Position numbers and translations under genes: made by a program | Shown: in pieces, positions 12,817 through 22,155 of the stretch | Layout: each line of letters begins with the position of its first letter | Numbering within the stretch: position 1 is the stretch's first letter | Notes under the pieces: model-generated | Told to the model about the DNA's origin: nothing | Seen by the model: only the letters and a program-made list of their open reading frames with translations | Databases searched by the model: none | NCBI RefSeq assembly: GCF_001644025.1 | Contig: NZ_LUUK01000151.1 | Location: 1-64,000, forward strand | DNA length: 64,000 bases | Source of the DNA: Methylomonas koyamae | Lineage (GTDB): Bacteria; Pseudomonadota; Gammaproteobacteria; Methylococcales; Methylomonadaceae | Direction: 5' to 3'

Positions 12817-15800
12817 GCTGGTTCGGAGGGCGGTGTTGGCTGGTGCCGGAGGTGGTACAAACCTCGGCGATGGATTGCGGGCCGGCGGCGCTGAAATCCC
12901 TGCTCGAAGGGTTTCGAATTCCGGTCAGTTACGGGCGCTTGCGGGAAGCCTGCCAAACTAATGTGGACGGCACTTCGATCGACATGTTGGAACTGGTCGC
13001 CAATCGCTTGGGCCTGCAAGCAGAGCAAGTGATGGTGCCGGTCGATCATGTGTTTTTGTCCGAGGCCGCCGTCTTGCCGGCGATGGTCGTGGCACACCGG
13101 GCCGACGGATCGACGCACTTTGTCGTCGTTTGGCGCCGGCACGGCGATTGGCTGCAAGTGATGGACCCGGCGGTGGGCCGGCGCTGGCTGCGTTGCAAGT
13201 CATTCGCCGAGGAGATATTGCAGCATAAACTGCCGGTTTCGGCGGACAACTGGCGGGCTTGGGCCGCCTCCGCGGAGTTTGTGAATCCACTCAGACAGCG
13301 CCTGGCCGCGCTTGGGGCCGGAAGGGCAGTGGTCGATGCGATCATAGACCAGGCGGAACAAGACCCCGATTGGTTAGGTTTCGCCAAATTGGACGCCGGT
13401 TTGCGGCTGGCGTCCACACTGCAATCCGTCGGCGGTATCGGTGCCGGCGCGGTGGCGGTTCGCTTGCTGCGGACCGTGCTCGGCGCGGTTTCCAGCCAGG
13501 ATTTAACCCGTACCGTTCCGGCGGCGTATTGGTCGGTGGCGCCGTACGATGCCGGGACCGACGAAGCCCTATTGCTGCTGCACGGCGCGGTGTTGTTGCA
13601 AATCCGAGGTCGGCAACCCGCGTTGGAAGCCGATCCGCCGGTGCAAGATGCGCTGGAAGCCGAGTTGACAAGCGCGCTGAACCAGCGCCCCGTGAATCCG
13701 GAACGAACTGTTTTCGACTTGTTGAAAGCCGACGGCTTGTTGTCGCCGCTAGCCTTGCTGGGGGCCTTGACCGTAGCGGTGGCCGCGGTACTGCTGGAGA
13801 CCTTGTTGTTCCGGGGCGTGTTCGATATTGCCTGGGAACTGAAAGCCGCCGAACAACGTCTGGGGGCGTTATGTAGCTTATTGGCCTTTGTCACGTTGCT
13901 GTTGTCGATCGAAGTGCCGATTGCGATGGAAACACTACGTTATGGCCGGCATCTGGAAATTCAACTGCGTATGGCATTGCTGCGTAAACTGCCGCGTTTA
14001 CCCGATCGTTATTTTCAAAGTCGGCCGGTGTCCGACATGGCCGAACGCAGCCACGCCATTGCGCTAACCCGACAGATTCCGGGCTTGGCGATTCAATTCA
14101 TGCAAACCCTGTGCGACTTATGCTTGACGTTGATCGGCATTCTATTGCTGGATCGCGCCGGATTCGCTTGGGCGGCGCTCGCCGCGGGGTTGGCGGTGGC
14201 AGTGCCTTTATTTGGTCAAGCCTGGTTAAACGAGCGCGATTTACGGGTGCGCAATCACACCGGCGCAATGATCGGCTTTTATCTCGACGCCTTGCTGGGC
14301 TTGGTGCCTATACGCACTCACCGAGCCGAACCGGCGGTGCGCCGCGAACATGAAGGACTGTTGGTGGATTGGGCGCTCGCCTGTCGCGGTTTAATTCGTT
14401 CGGCGTTGACGATAGAAGCGGTGCAGGGAGCGGCCAGTTTGAGCGCGATCGGCGTGATGCTGTGCCAACATTTTATTCGGACCGGCAGCGTCACCGGTTC
14501 TGACCTGTTGTTGGTATATTGGGCTTTGAAATTGCCGGCGCTGGGTCAAAAATTGACGACGCTGGCGCATCAATATCCGGCCCAGCGCAATAGCCTGTTG
14601 CGTTTACTGGAACCGTTGGCCACGCCGGAAGAAGCGGATGATCCGGAAGTGTCGCCGTCGTTCGATACCCGCGATGCCGTGGTCGGCTCGCGGCCGCGGT
14701 CGGCGAGTGAGGTTATTGGCGGCAGCGACAGCGGCGGGGCCAGCCCCTTCGGCTCCGCTCAGGGCGAGCACTTCGACTCCGCTCAGGGCGAGCACTTCGA
14801 CTCCGCTCAGGGCGAGGAATCCATGTCGGGTGGGCCGTTTGGTTTGGCGGACGGCGCGCTTTCGGGTAACGAATCGGGCATTTCCCTTGATGGACACTTC
14901 ATTTACGGTGTCGGCCGGCCGGGCAAACGCCGATTTGGCAAGGCGCGGAGGAGGGCGGACGCATCCCGGCCTTCCTTCGCCAGACTTGGGGGCGAGCAGC
15001 CCGGAATCAACAAGCGGAGCCCCGACAAAATTCGGACGCATCGGCTAGGCGGCTTTACGCGGCCGCCCGCCATCCGCATCAACGAAGGCCACGTGGTCGC
15101 CGCCGGTCACGATATCTTGCTGAACGTCGATTTAAGCATCGCTCCCGGCGAGCATATCGCGATAGTCGGTCCTTCCGGCGCCGGTAAGTCCAGTTTGGTC
15201 GGTTTGTTGTTGGGCTGGCACCGCTTGGCGGTGGGCAGGTTGTTGGTCGACGGCAAGCCGTTGAGCGGCAAGTATCTTGCCGCGTTGCGCCGGCAAACCG
15301 CCTGGCTGGACCCGGCCGTACAGCTTTGGAACCGTTCGTTTTTGGAAAACCTGACTTTCGGTGTCCAGCATGGCGGATTCGGCCGGATAGGCGAGGCCAT
15401 CGACGCGGCGACCTTGCGCCCGGTGTTGCAAAACTTGCCGGCCGGCTTGCAGGCTCACTTGGGCGAAAGCGGCGCCTTGCTGTCCGGCGGCGAAGGCCAG
15501 CGCGTGCGGCTAGCCAGAGCGTTGATGCAAACCCAGGTGCGGCTGGCCTTGCTGGACGAGCCGTTTCGCGGCATGGACCGCGTTCAGCGCCGACAATTGC
15601 TGATGGAAGCCAGACAATGGTGGCGCGCCGCGACGCTGTTATGCGTAACGCACGATGTCGAGGAAACCCTGAGTTTCGAGCGGGTGTTGGTCGTCGAAAA
15701 CGGCGCCATCGTCGAGGACGCCGCGCCAAGGGTCCTGGCCGGCCGAGACAGCCGATATCGCGAGATGTTGAACAGCGAACGCCGTCTGCACGATCGGCTT

Positions 15801-15878
15801 TGGCAAGGCAAGCATTGGCGGCGTTTGGCTATAGCTAACCGGCGCTTGTCGAGCGAGCGGGCCGGGAGCTCGGCGTGA
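12813..15878 (+). CDS. C39-peptidase-containing ABC exporter with repeat-derived insertion
   Basis: Inner-membrane ABC exporter of 1021 residues, far longer than the usual ~700. Order: C39 cysteine peptidase (about 1-150) with Q16, C22 (MDCGPAAL), H102 (THFVVVW) and D118 (VMDPAVG), so leader cleavage looks possible; an extra ~150-residue domain without recognised match; a six-helix membrane domain (about 300-600); a low-complexity insertion (about 610-750); and a nucleotide-binding domain with Walker A GPSGAGKSS, signature LSGGEGQR and Walker B LALLDEP. It resembles exporters of double-glycine-leader peptides and the NHLP-type pairs of ABC proteins, though the extra domain is unusual. It overlaps both neighbours by 4 nt, so the three genes form one operon. 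The substrate is unknown. Confidence 0.85.
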   Translation: MSWFGGRCWLVPEVVQTSAMDCGPAALKSLLEGFRIPVSYGRLREACQTNVDGTSIDMLELVANRLGLQAEQVMVPVDHVFLSEAAVLPAMVVAHRADGSTHFVVVWRRHGDWLQVMDPAVGRRWLRCKSFAEEILQHKLPVSADNWRAWAASAEFVNPLRQRLAALGAGRAVVDAIIDQAEQDPDWLGFAKLDAGLRLASTLQSVGGIGAGAVAVRLLRTVLGAVSSQDLTRTVPAAYWSVAPYDAGTDEALLLLHGAVLLQIRGRQPALEADPPVQDALEAELTSALNQRPVNPERTVFDLLKADGLLSPLALLGALTVAVAAVLLETLLFRGVFDIAWELKAAEQRLGALCSLLAFVTLLLSIEVPIAMETLRYGRHLEIQLRMALLRKLPRLPDRYFQSRPVSDMAERSHAIALTRQIPGLAIQFMQTLCDLCLTLIGILLLDRAGFAWAALAAGLAVAVPLFGQAWLNERDLRVRNHTGAMIGFYLDALLGLVPIRTHRAEPAVRREHEGLLVDWALACRGLIRSALTIEAVQGAASLSAIGVMLCQHFIRTGSVTGSDLLLVYWALKLPALGQKLTTLAHQYPAQRNSLLRLLEPLATPEEADDPEVSPSFDTRDAVVGSRPRSASEVIGGSDSGGASPFGSAQGEHFDSAQGEHFDSAQGEESMSGGPFGLADGALSGNESGISLDGHFIYGVGRPGKRRFGKARRRADASRPSFARLGGEQPGINKRSPDKIRTHRLGGFTRPPAIRINEGHVVAAGHDILLNVDLSIAPGEHIAIVGPSGAGKSSLVGLLLGWHRLAVGRLLVDGKPLSGKYLAALRRQTAWLDPAVQLWNRSFLENLTFGVQHGGFGRIGEAIDAATLRPVLQNLPAGLQAHLGESGALLSGGEGQRVRLARALMQTQVRLALLDEPFRGMDRVQRRQLLMEARQWWRAATLLCVTHDVEETLSFERVLVVENGAIVEDAAPRVLAGRDSRYREMLNSERRLHDRLWQGKHWRRLAIANRRLSSERAGSSA
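14747..14818 (+). repeat. three tandem 24-bp repeats inside the exporter gene
   Basis: Three head-to-tail copies of a 24-bp unit starting CTTCGACTCCGCTCAGGGCG, the first with one difference in that stretch. Each encodes an eight-residue unit such as HFDSAQGE. They lie in the linker between membrane and ATPase domains, where ABC exporters normally have a short connection. The length, a multiple of three, keeps the frame. Confidence 0.85.
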
Positions 15879-18007
15879 GTTCGACAATTGCCGCGCTGAG
15901 TTGGCCGCTCGCCCGATTGGGGGAGGGTATCGAACAACTCGCGCGCGGTGCCAACTTACTGGCCACCGGCCCTCGGAATCCGCTCACCGCTACTTCACCT
16001 CCGCAGCACCGGGCCGAGCTCGGAACTTGGATCGAGTGGGCCGGCGAACGCTTGGGTTTGGAAGCCGAACCGATCGAGAGTTTCGTTCCCCAGGTCGCTG
16101 AGTGGTTGCGCGACATCGGGCCGGCTATCTTACAAATCGATATTGCCGGGGAAGCGCGCTGCCTGTTTTTATTGCGCTCGCGCTTTGGCGGTCTGCAAGT
16201 GTTGGGGCCGGATTTACAATGGTCGACGTGCTCGGTTGCCGGTTTGCGCAATGCGTTGTGTGCGGATTTCGAAGCGCCGTTGCAAGCGGAAATCGAAGGC
16301 TTGCTGGCCTTGGCCGACGTGCCGGAACGACGGCGGAAGGCTGTAAAGGCATTGCTACTGGACCAGCGCCTGGCAACCCAAAAGATTGAAAACTGCTGGT
16401 TGTTGCGTCAGCCGGCGACGGCCAATCTGCGCCGCCAATTGGCCGAATCGGGTTTGCCGAGACGGGCATTGGGCTTGCTGGTCGCGCTAGCGGTGGTCTA
16501 TGCGCTGGAAATTGCCGGCTGGCGTTTGATTGGCGCAGCGGCGTTGAACGGTCGGCTGGATTTCGGTTGGCTGTCGGCTTGGGGTTTGGCGGTGTTCTCG
16601 CTAATTCCGCTGCATTGGATCAGCGGCTGGCTCGACGCCGGCTTTGCATTGGACGTTGGAATCTTGCTGAAGAAGCGCATGCTGGCCGGTGCGTTGCGTT
16701 TGGATCTGGAAGCTGTCAAACAGCAGGGTAGCGGACAATTGCTGGGAAGGGTCATGGAATCGCAGGCCTTGGAGTCCTTGTCGCTGAACGGCGGATTTTC
16801 GACGTTGATCGGCCTTGTCGAGTGGCTGTTCGCCGCATGGATCTTGAGCGCCGGCGTCGCGGGCTTCGGCCACTTGTTGATGCTGGCCGGCTGGACGGTG
16901 TTGGCCTTGTGGCTGACCGGACGCTATCTGCGCCGGCTGAAACACACCACCTTTCAGCGGATGACCATGACCGAGCAGTTGGTCGAGCGCATGGTCGGTC
17001 ATCGTACCTGTCTGGCCCAGGAATCACCCGAACGCCGCGATGCCGACGATGACAGCCTGCTCAACGACTATTTGCTTAGCGCCAGCGAAACCGACGCCGC
17101 GCTAATACCGCTGATCGGCTCGCTGGCAAGGGGCTGGCTGGTGCTGGCCTTGCTGGGTCTGTCGCCGGCTTTCGTCAGCGGCGATACCGCATCGATCGGT
17201 TTGGCGATCAGTTTGGGCGGCATTTTATTGGCCGGCCGGGCTTTCTCGAACGTTGCAACCGGCTTGGCGGTGCTTGCCAGGGCCTTTATTGCCTGGCAAC
17301 AGGTGGCGGTTTTGTTTCATGCTGCCTATCGAGCGCCGCCCAGCCAGCCGTTTTTGTCGGCCGCCGATTTGCGCGGCGAAGTCGGCATCGCCGGGTCCGG
17401 CAAACTGGTAGATGCCAGCGATTTGAGCTATCGGTATAGATCGGGCGGCGAGCCGGTCTTACGCGGTGTCGATCTGACGATTCGGCGCGGCGAACGCTGC
17501 TTGCTCGAAGGTCCTTCCGGCGGTGGAAAATCGACGTTGGCGGCCTTGCTGGTCGGATTACGCCAACCGGAGTCCGGATTGTTGCTACTGAACGGCTTGG
17601 ACCGATATACCTTGGGTGATAACTGGCACAAGCTGGCCGGCGAGGCGCCGCAATTTCACGAGAACCACATCCTGACCGGCACGTTGGCTTTCAACCTACT
17701 GATGGGCCGTCATTGGCCGGCCGACAAGCCGGATCTTCTGGAGGCCGAGGAATTGTGTGTCGCGTTGGGGCTGGAACCCTTGTTACAGCGCATGCCGTCC
17801 GGTATTCATCAACGGGTCGGCGAAACCGGTTGGCAACTTTCCCACGGCGAACGGAGCCGGATTTTCCTGGCGCGCGCGTTGCTGCGGAACACCGCGTTGA
17901 CAGTATTGGACGAGAGTTTCGCGGCACTCGATCCGGAGACGATGGAACAATGCTTGAGTTGCGCGCTCGCCAGAGCCGATACCTTGCTGGTCATCGCTCA
18001 TCCTTGA
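15875..18007 (+). CDS. second ABC exporter subunit (membrane domain plus ATPase)
   Basis: 710-residue ABC transporter that probably pairs with the C39-containing subunit. An N-terminal domain (about 1-190) has no recognised active site; it could be a degenerate regulatory domain as in NHLP-type second transporters. Six membrane helices span about 200-470. The ATPase domain has Walker A GPSGGGKST (near 546), signature LSHGERSR (near 655) and Walker B LTVLDES (near 677). The signature differs from LSGGQ and the protein ends soon after the H-loop region (VIAHP), so it is slightly short. GTG start overlapping the previous stop (GTGA), showing translational coupling. Confidence 0.83.
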   Translation: MSSTIAALSWPLARLGEGIEQLARGANLLATGPRNPLTATSPPQHRAELGTWIEWAGERLGLEAEPIESFVPQVAEWLRDIGPAILQIDIAGEARCLFLLRSRFGGLQVLGPDLQWSTCSVAGLRNALCADFEAPLQAEIEGLLALADVPERRRKAVKALLLDQRLATQKIENCWLLRQPATANLRRQLAESGLPRRALGLLVALAVVYALEIAGWRLIGAAALNGRLDFGWLSAWGLAVFSLIPLHWISGWLDAGFALDVGILLKKRMLAGALRLDLEAVKQQGSGQLLGRVMESQALESLSLNGGFSTLIGLVEWLFAAWILSAGVAGFGHLLMLAGWTVLALWLTGRYLRRLKHTTFQRMTMTEQLVERMVGHRTCLAQESPERRDADDDSLLNDYLLSASETDAALIPLIGSLARGWLVLALLGLSPAFVSGDTASIGLAISLGGILLAGRAFSNVATGLAVLARAFIAWQQVAVLFHAAYRAPPSQPFLSAADLRGEVGIAGSGKLVDASDLSYRYRSGGEPVLRGVDLTIRRGERCLLEGPSGGGKSTLAALLVGLRQPESGLLLLNGLDRYTLGDNWHKLAGEAPQFHENHILTGTLAFNLLMGRHWPADKPDLLEAEELCVALGLEPLLQRMPSGIHQRVGETGWQLSHGERSRIFLARALLRNTALTVLDESFAALDPETMEQCLSCALARADTLLVIAHP

Positions 18008-18345
18008 GCGCGGCGAACGCGTGTTTATCACTGGCAACGCCAACCCACCTCGCAAGTGACCACGGTCCCACCGGACAACATCCCGAAATCGCATCGACCG
18101 CTGGCGATAGCGGCGTTCCGAGCATGAATTCATAGGCGTATTCCATGCCTTTTCAGCGGCTGATTCCGATTGAATACCGGCATCGGTTCCGATGCAAACC
18201 AGGCCATCGATTCCGATAAGATCGCGCCAATGTTTGGCGACCGTTCATGGAAGTGGTGAAATGCTGGAATCGACCCTTTGCGGTCTGTTGTTCGAAGTGA
18301 TTCAATGGCGGCTATCAAGCCCTTACCGCCCCCAATTTTTTAATT
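18008..18345. other. intergenic stretch; eroded repeat-like sequence
   Basis: 338 bp with no supported gene. A 62-codon minus-strand frame at 18130-18318 has the look of translated intergenic repeat, not a protein family. Base composition drops sharply at its right end, where the AT-rich orphan gene starts. Confidence 0.4.
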
Positions 18346-19779
18346 ATGAAACCAATTTCTAAAGAACGATTTGAAGCATTTATCGCTTACACAAGGCAAC
18401 CACCTGCGGCAGGCGAGTACTCTCGTGAATTAGAATGGTATGCGAGTGATAATGAAGTATTACTTGCGACTATTATTATCGACTTTGAAGATGAGTTTTC
18501 AGCAGTTATTCTTGGAAGAGATGTGGATTCAAAATTCCGTTGTATTAATTTTCCAATGGTATTTCAAAAAATAGAAGAAGCAAGAGAATATATGCTCTGT
18601 GAATCAAGAAAAATTCTTTTAGATGATAAATACATCTTTCCTCTGGGCGATGAAAGACATAAAAAACTTGATTTATTCAGTTCAATATGCGACCCAAAAA
18701 ATCTTAATCAACATTTTGAGGCTGTACGCACGCTAAAAGAGTATTCATCAGCAAGAGAAATTATTGCTGAATTAATGGCTAATTTCAAAGATATTGATGG
18801 AAATTTTGTTGAACAGTTTCAATCAACGGGATTTGATTCTCGGATTTGGGAGCTGTATCTATTTGCTTATTTGAGCGAAGAAAGGCTATATATTAATAGG
18901 GAATACGAAGCTCCCGATTTTCTTGTTACAGATGGTAGACAGAAGGTAGCTATTGAAGCGATTACTGTGAACTCCTCAGAGGGAGATAAAGACATAGAAA
19001 ATCTTATGCCCGAAAAAATTGTAGAGCTTTTAAAAAATGATATGCCCTTAAAGTTTGGCAGTGCTTTGTTCTCCAAAATGAATAGAAAAAACAAAAAAGG
19101 AAAGCCTATTGAAAAATATTGGGAGCTAGAACATGTTAAAGATTGTCCACTTGTTTTTGCAATTGCCGATTTTTCTTCAGAAGGCTCCATGTGTTGGTCA
19201 TCTAATGCCATAATAGATTACTTATATGGCACAAAACGCAATTGGCAGGTTTCTGATGATGGGCAGCTAATTATAGATTCAACGGAGATTGATTTTATAA
19301 AACATAATGGAACGAAAGTGCCTGGATTTTTCTCTTCAGAAAATGCCGAAAATATTAGTGCTGTTTTATTTTCACCCTCAGGAACAATATCAAAATTTGT
19401 CAGAATGGGAAAATCAGCAGGTTTTGGTGATTCTTCTGTTTGTGTAAAATATGGTGGTGTTTGTCATAATCATGAAGGCTTATTACATCCTAATAAATTC
19501 TTTTTTGAGGTTGATAGTAATTACAAAGAATTATGGGGAGCTGGTATTTCAATTTTTCACAATCCAAATGCACTTCATCCTCTGCCTCAAGAATTATTTC
19601 CTTCGGTTGCTCATTTTTTCCCAATGGAAGATGGTGTTATCGGATGTCTTCCACCAGCTTTTCACCCCTATACTGGACTAACTTTCATGCATCCTGCTAC
19701 TGAAAATGTAACCGAAGAATATTTTGAGTTGTTAATTACCCGTTTTTCTACCATTACGGGGAAAACGATAAAGTTATAG
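18346..19779 (+). CDS. AT-rich orphan protein of unknown function, possibly nuclease-like
   Basis: 477-residue protein that I do not recognise. It has no signal peptide or clear membrane segment. Residues about 186-205 contain APDFLV, a nine-residue spacer and AIEAITVN, which recalls the PD-x-(D/E)xK nuclease core but ends in EAI instead of ExK, so the match is weak. Its DNA is strikingly AT-rich and uses A/T-ending codons, unlike the GC-rich genes on both sides: a clear sign of horizontal transfer. It stands alone between an export operon and the mos genes, with repeat-like sequence on both sides. A defence or stress role is possible but unproven. Confidence 0.6.
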   Translation: MKPISKERFEAFIAYTRQPPAAGEYSRELEWYASDNEVLLATIIIDFEDEFSAVILGRDVDSKFRCINFPMVFQKIEEAREYMLCESRKILLDDKYIFPLGDERHKKLDLFSSICDPKNLNQHFEAVRTLKEYSSAREIIAELMANFKDIDGNFVEQFQSTGFDSRIWELYLFAYLSEERLYINREYEAPDFLVTDGRQKVAIEAITVNSSEGDKDIENLMPEKIVELLKNDMPLKFGSALFSKMNRKNKKGKPIEKYWELEHVKDCPLVFAIADFSSEGSMCWSSNAIIDYLYGTKRNWQVSDDGQLIIDSTEIDFIKHNGTKVPGFFSSENAENISAVLFSPSGTISKFVRMGKSAGFGDSSVCVKYGGVCHNHEGLLHPNKFFFEVDSNYKELWGAGISIFHNPNALHPLPQELFPSVAHFFPMEDGVIGCLPPAFHPYTGLTFMHPATENVTEEYFELLITRFSTITGKTIKL

Positions 19780-20116
19780 GGCCAAGGATGCGCTGAGCAA
19801 GGCCGTAAGGTGCGCAGACTATAGGGTGCTGCCGTCAGGCGCACCGTTCGCGATCGTTGCGCCTCGCATGGCTCGGCACAACCTATAGGCGGTTGCACTT
19901 TTTTGGGATTACGGCTGGCGGCTGTAGATCAACCAACAGACCTTCGTCAGAAAAACTATCCGTCCGCAATTGGCCGATCTCCGGCGTTCAAAAATACGGC
20001 TGACTGTATCGGAATCAGTGGCGGTGGCTGGCTAGGTTGGCCGGGCAAGCTTGCCCGGCTGGTATAACGCGTGTTTCTCCGCGTGGCGGAAAGCGCGGAA
20101 ATCGCTGAATGCGACT
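19780..20116. repeat. intergenic region with palindromic repeat-like element
   Basis: No gene supported. GGTGCGC at 19809-19815 and GCGCACC at 19839-19845 form inverted arms around a short spacer, with GC-rich flanks resembling dispersed intergenic repeat elements. At 20041-20058 lies a perfect 18-bp palindrome with CCGGGCAAG as its left half, between the converging orphan and mosA genes. It could act as a bidirectional hairpin but has no T-runs. Confidence 0.45.
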
Positions 20117-20947
20117 TTAACGCGGGTTCGCGCCGCTATGAATGATGGTGCCGACGTGTTCGCCGCGCAACGCGGCGGTCAGTCGGCCCGGCACCAGGCC
20201 ATTCACGATCTGAATGTGTTCCAGGTGACGCGCGGTCGCCATCACTTCGAGCAGGGCCGGATCGAAGGGCAGAGGGCCTGCCTGCTTGGCCAATTCGGCG
20301 GCGCTGGTTTCGCGAATCCACTGCGCTTGCTCGCCGTCGGCCTTGGGGTCGGCAGTGTAGACGCCATCCACATCCTCGACAATGGTCAGGCCGGCCGCGC
20401 CGAGCGCGTCGGCCAGCAAAAAGGCGCCAGTATCGGCCCTGTGATACGGCAACCGCGAGGTTGGAAACTCGTGGTGGTGGTAGGGCGGAAAAGCGCTGCC
20501 GACCACCGCGCGGGCGGCGGCGAGGTGGATGGCCAACTGACTGGCGATGGTCGGGTGTTCGACGTAGGATACGCCGTCCGGTGCCAGCAAGGATGCCAGG
20601 ATATGGCCGTTCTGACCCGCTTCGCTGGCGGCGAGCGGCGCGAGCGAACCCACCGGTAGGCCAAGATCCAGTCCAACGCCGTAAAGATGGCGAGCGCGGA
20701 TTCCGGCTCCGGTCAGGATCAGCAGGCGGTGTTCCGGCAGGATTTTACGCAATTCGTCGACAATGGGCAGGATGGCGTCGGCGCCGCGGTCCATGATGGA
20801 ACGACCGCCGATCTTGACGACTTGCAGCCAAGGCAGTAATCGAATAGGGCGCCTGCCGGCAACCGGACGGGTAAGATCGCCGTCCAGCAAGGTCTGGCGG
20901 GCCAGCGGCGAAGCAACGTGTTTGATGGTATTGGTATGTTCAGCCAT
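20117..20947 (-). CDS. mosA: molybdenum storage protein alpha subunit
   Basis: Alpha subunit of the Mo/W storage protein (MoSto), 276 residues, an amino-acid-kinase-fold protein related to UMP kinase. In Azotobacter vinelandii an alpha3beta3 cage stores polyoxomolybdate clusters at the expense of ATP. The sequence matches the alpha type from the N-terminus on ([29 protein letters not shown]), with nucleotide-binding GGRSIMDRG and [11 protein letters not shown] and the polyoxometalate-site region PPYHHHEFP. It lies 10 bp downstream of the beta gene on the same strand, so the two are co-transcribed and likely co-assembled. It would supply a molybdoenzyme or nitrogenase; none is in the window. 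Confidence 0.93.
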   Translation of the reverse strand: MAEHTNTIKHVASPLARQTLLDGDLTRPVAGRRPIRLLPWLQVVKIGGRSIMDRGADAILPIVDELRKILPEHRLLILTGAGIRARHLYGVGLDLGLPVGSLAPLAASEAGQNGHILASLLAPDGVSYVEHPTIASQLAIHLAAARAVVGSAFPPYHHHEFPTSRLPYHRADTGAFLLADALGAAGLTIVEDVDGVYTADPKADGEQAQWIRETSAAELAKQAGPLPFDPALLEVMATARHLEHIQIVNGLVPGRLTAALRGEHVGTIIHSGANPR

Positions 20948-20957
20948 TGTCGTATTC

Positions 20958-21770
20958 TCAGCTCGCGGTAATGATGGTGCCGACGTGCTCGCCGGCGAGC
21001 ACGCGGGATAGGTTGCCGGGGACCAGTCCGTTGACCACCTGGATTTCGCGAATATGGCGCGCGGTTTTCAACAGGTCGAGCACCGGGAATTCGAGGATGG
21101 AGTCGTGCAAGCCCTTGGCCTTCATCTCGTCCACCGAAATCTTCGGGATGAACGTGGCGTCCTTGGAGGTCTTCGGATTCGCGGTGTAGAGACCGTTTTC
21201 GTCCTTGACGTAAATCATGGCTTTGCAACCGAATTGCTCGGCGAGCAGGAAGCAGCCGGCGTCGGTACGGTAGGGCGGAATCACGCCTTCGGGGGCTGGG
21301 CGCATCCACAAGTTGTAGGGCGGCATGCCGCTGAACACGACCGCATTGACTTCGGCCAAGTACAGAGGCACCGCCGACAGGCCTGCGCCGTCTACCGCCG
21401 AAATACCGTATTTCGCCAGCAGTTGTCCCAGCATCACCGCATTTTGGTCGGCAACCGAGGCGCCGAGTTGCGAGAGTACGCCGGCCGGCAGGCCGACGCC
21501 GGCCGCGATCGAATACAGATGGCGGGCTCGGGTGCCCGCGCCGGTGCCGATCAGCATCTTGTGGTGTTTACGGGCGGCGACGATTTCGTCCACCAACGGA
21601 TAAACGGCGGCGCGGCCGCGATCGATCACGCTTTGGCCGCCGATTTTGATGACGGTGGCATCCGGCAGGATGCGAAAATCCGGGGCGGCCTCGGCCGCCG
21701 CCAACAGTTGCGGATCGGAGAGAGATCGCTGCATCAGCAGCTCTTCTAGCTCGGCTGTGGAATGAGTCAT
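20958..21770 (-). CDS. mosB: molybdenum storage protein beta subunit
   Basis: Beta subunit of MoSto, 270 residues, first gene of the mos pair. Amino-acid-kinase fold with [25 protein letters not shown] and the C-terminal [21 protein letters not shown] start at the ATG at 21770, which gives [16 protein letters not shown], the length and N-terminus expected for the family; the longer frame to 21800 adds ten unrelated residues. No strong Shine-Dalgarno precedes this ATG. The alpha gene follows after 10 bp. Expression is often molybdenum-controlled in relatives; a weak ModE-like palindrome is noted upstream. Confidence 0.93.
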   Translation of the reverse strand: MTHSTAELEELLMQRSLSDPQLLAAAEAAPDFRILPDATVIKIGGQSVIDRGRAAVYPLVDEIVAARKHHKMLIGTGAGTRARHLYSIAAGVGLPAGVLSQLGASVADQNAVMLGQLLAKYGISAVDGAGLSAVPLYLAEVNAVVFSGMPPYNLWMRPAPEGVIPPYRTDAGCFLLAEQFGCKAMIYVKDENGLYTANPKTSKDATFIPKISVDEMKAKGLHDSILEFPVLDLLKTARHIREIQVVNGLVPGNLSRVLAGEHVGTIITAS

Positions 21771-22155
21771 GTGGGGTTGTCCTATTCGGTTGGATGGCAC
21801 CGGTTTTGGGGTGTTGTCGCGAGTTACCGTTATTATTCGGGAAACGAGAATATCGCCATGTTTGAGTATGGCGAAGGGTTTAGTCGTGGTTCGGTATCGA
21901 TCCCAGGGCTAAGCCTACGGCGAGTGCAAGCCTCGAAACTGCTTGGGTTCGCAGCATATCGCAAAGCAAACGCCGAAACAACGGCGTCGGGCGATTGGAT
22001 GTTCAATTGTTGGCCCGGTGGCGTTTGTATTCGGTGAGACCACGTCCGCCGAGTTTATGAAACGGAAAATTGGCGTTACCCAATCGCGGTTTTCGAGCAC
22101 AATCGTACGGCCGGTCAAGCCGCGAGGGTAGGCCGGGATGAAGATCGGTGTCAGA
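21771..22155. other. intergenic region upstream of mosBA
   Basis: 385 bp that should hold the mosBA promoter (leftward) and the end of the dbpA transcript. Around 21828-21856 the minus strand reads CGATATT, a spacer, then AATAATAACG, loosely resembling a ModE operator; the match is weak. A plus-strand frame of 91 codons from 21762 has no family features and is not annotated. Confidence 0.35.

Noticed and set aside
14747-14818. Tandem repeats considered as a CRISPR array
   Set aside because: The units abut without spacers and lie inside a coding frame; no cas genes are present.
21762-22037. 91-codon frame upstream of mosB
   Set aside because: It overlaps the mosB start on the other strand and has no family features or ribosome site.
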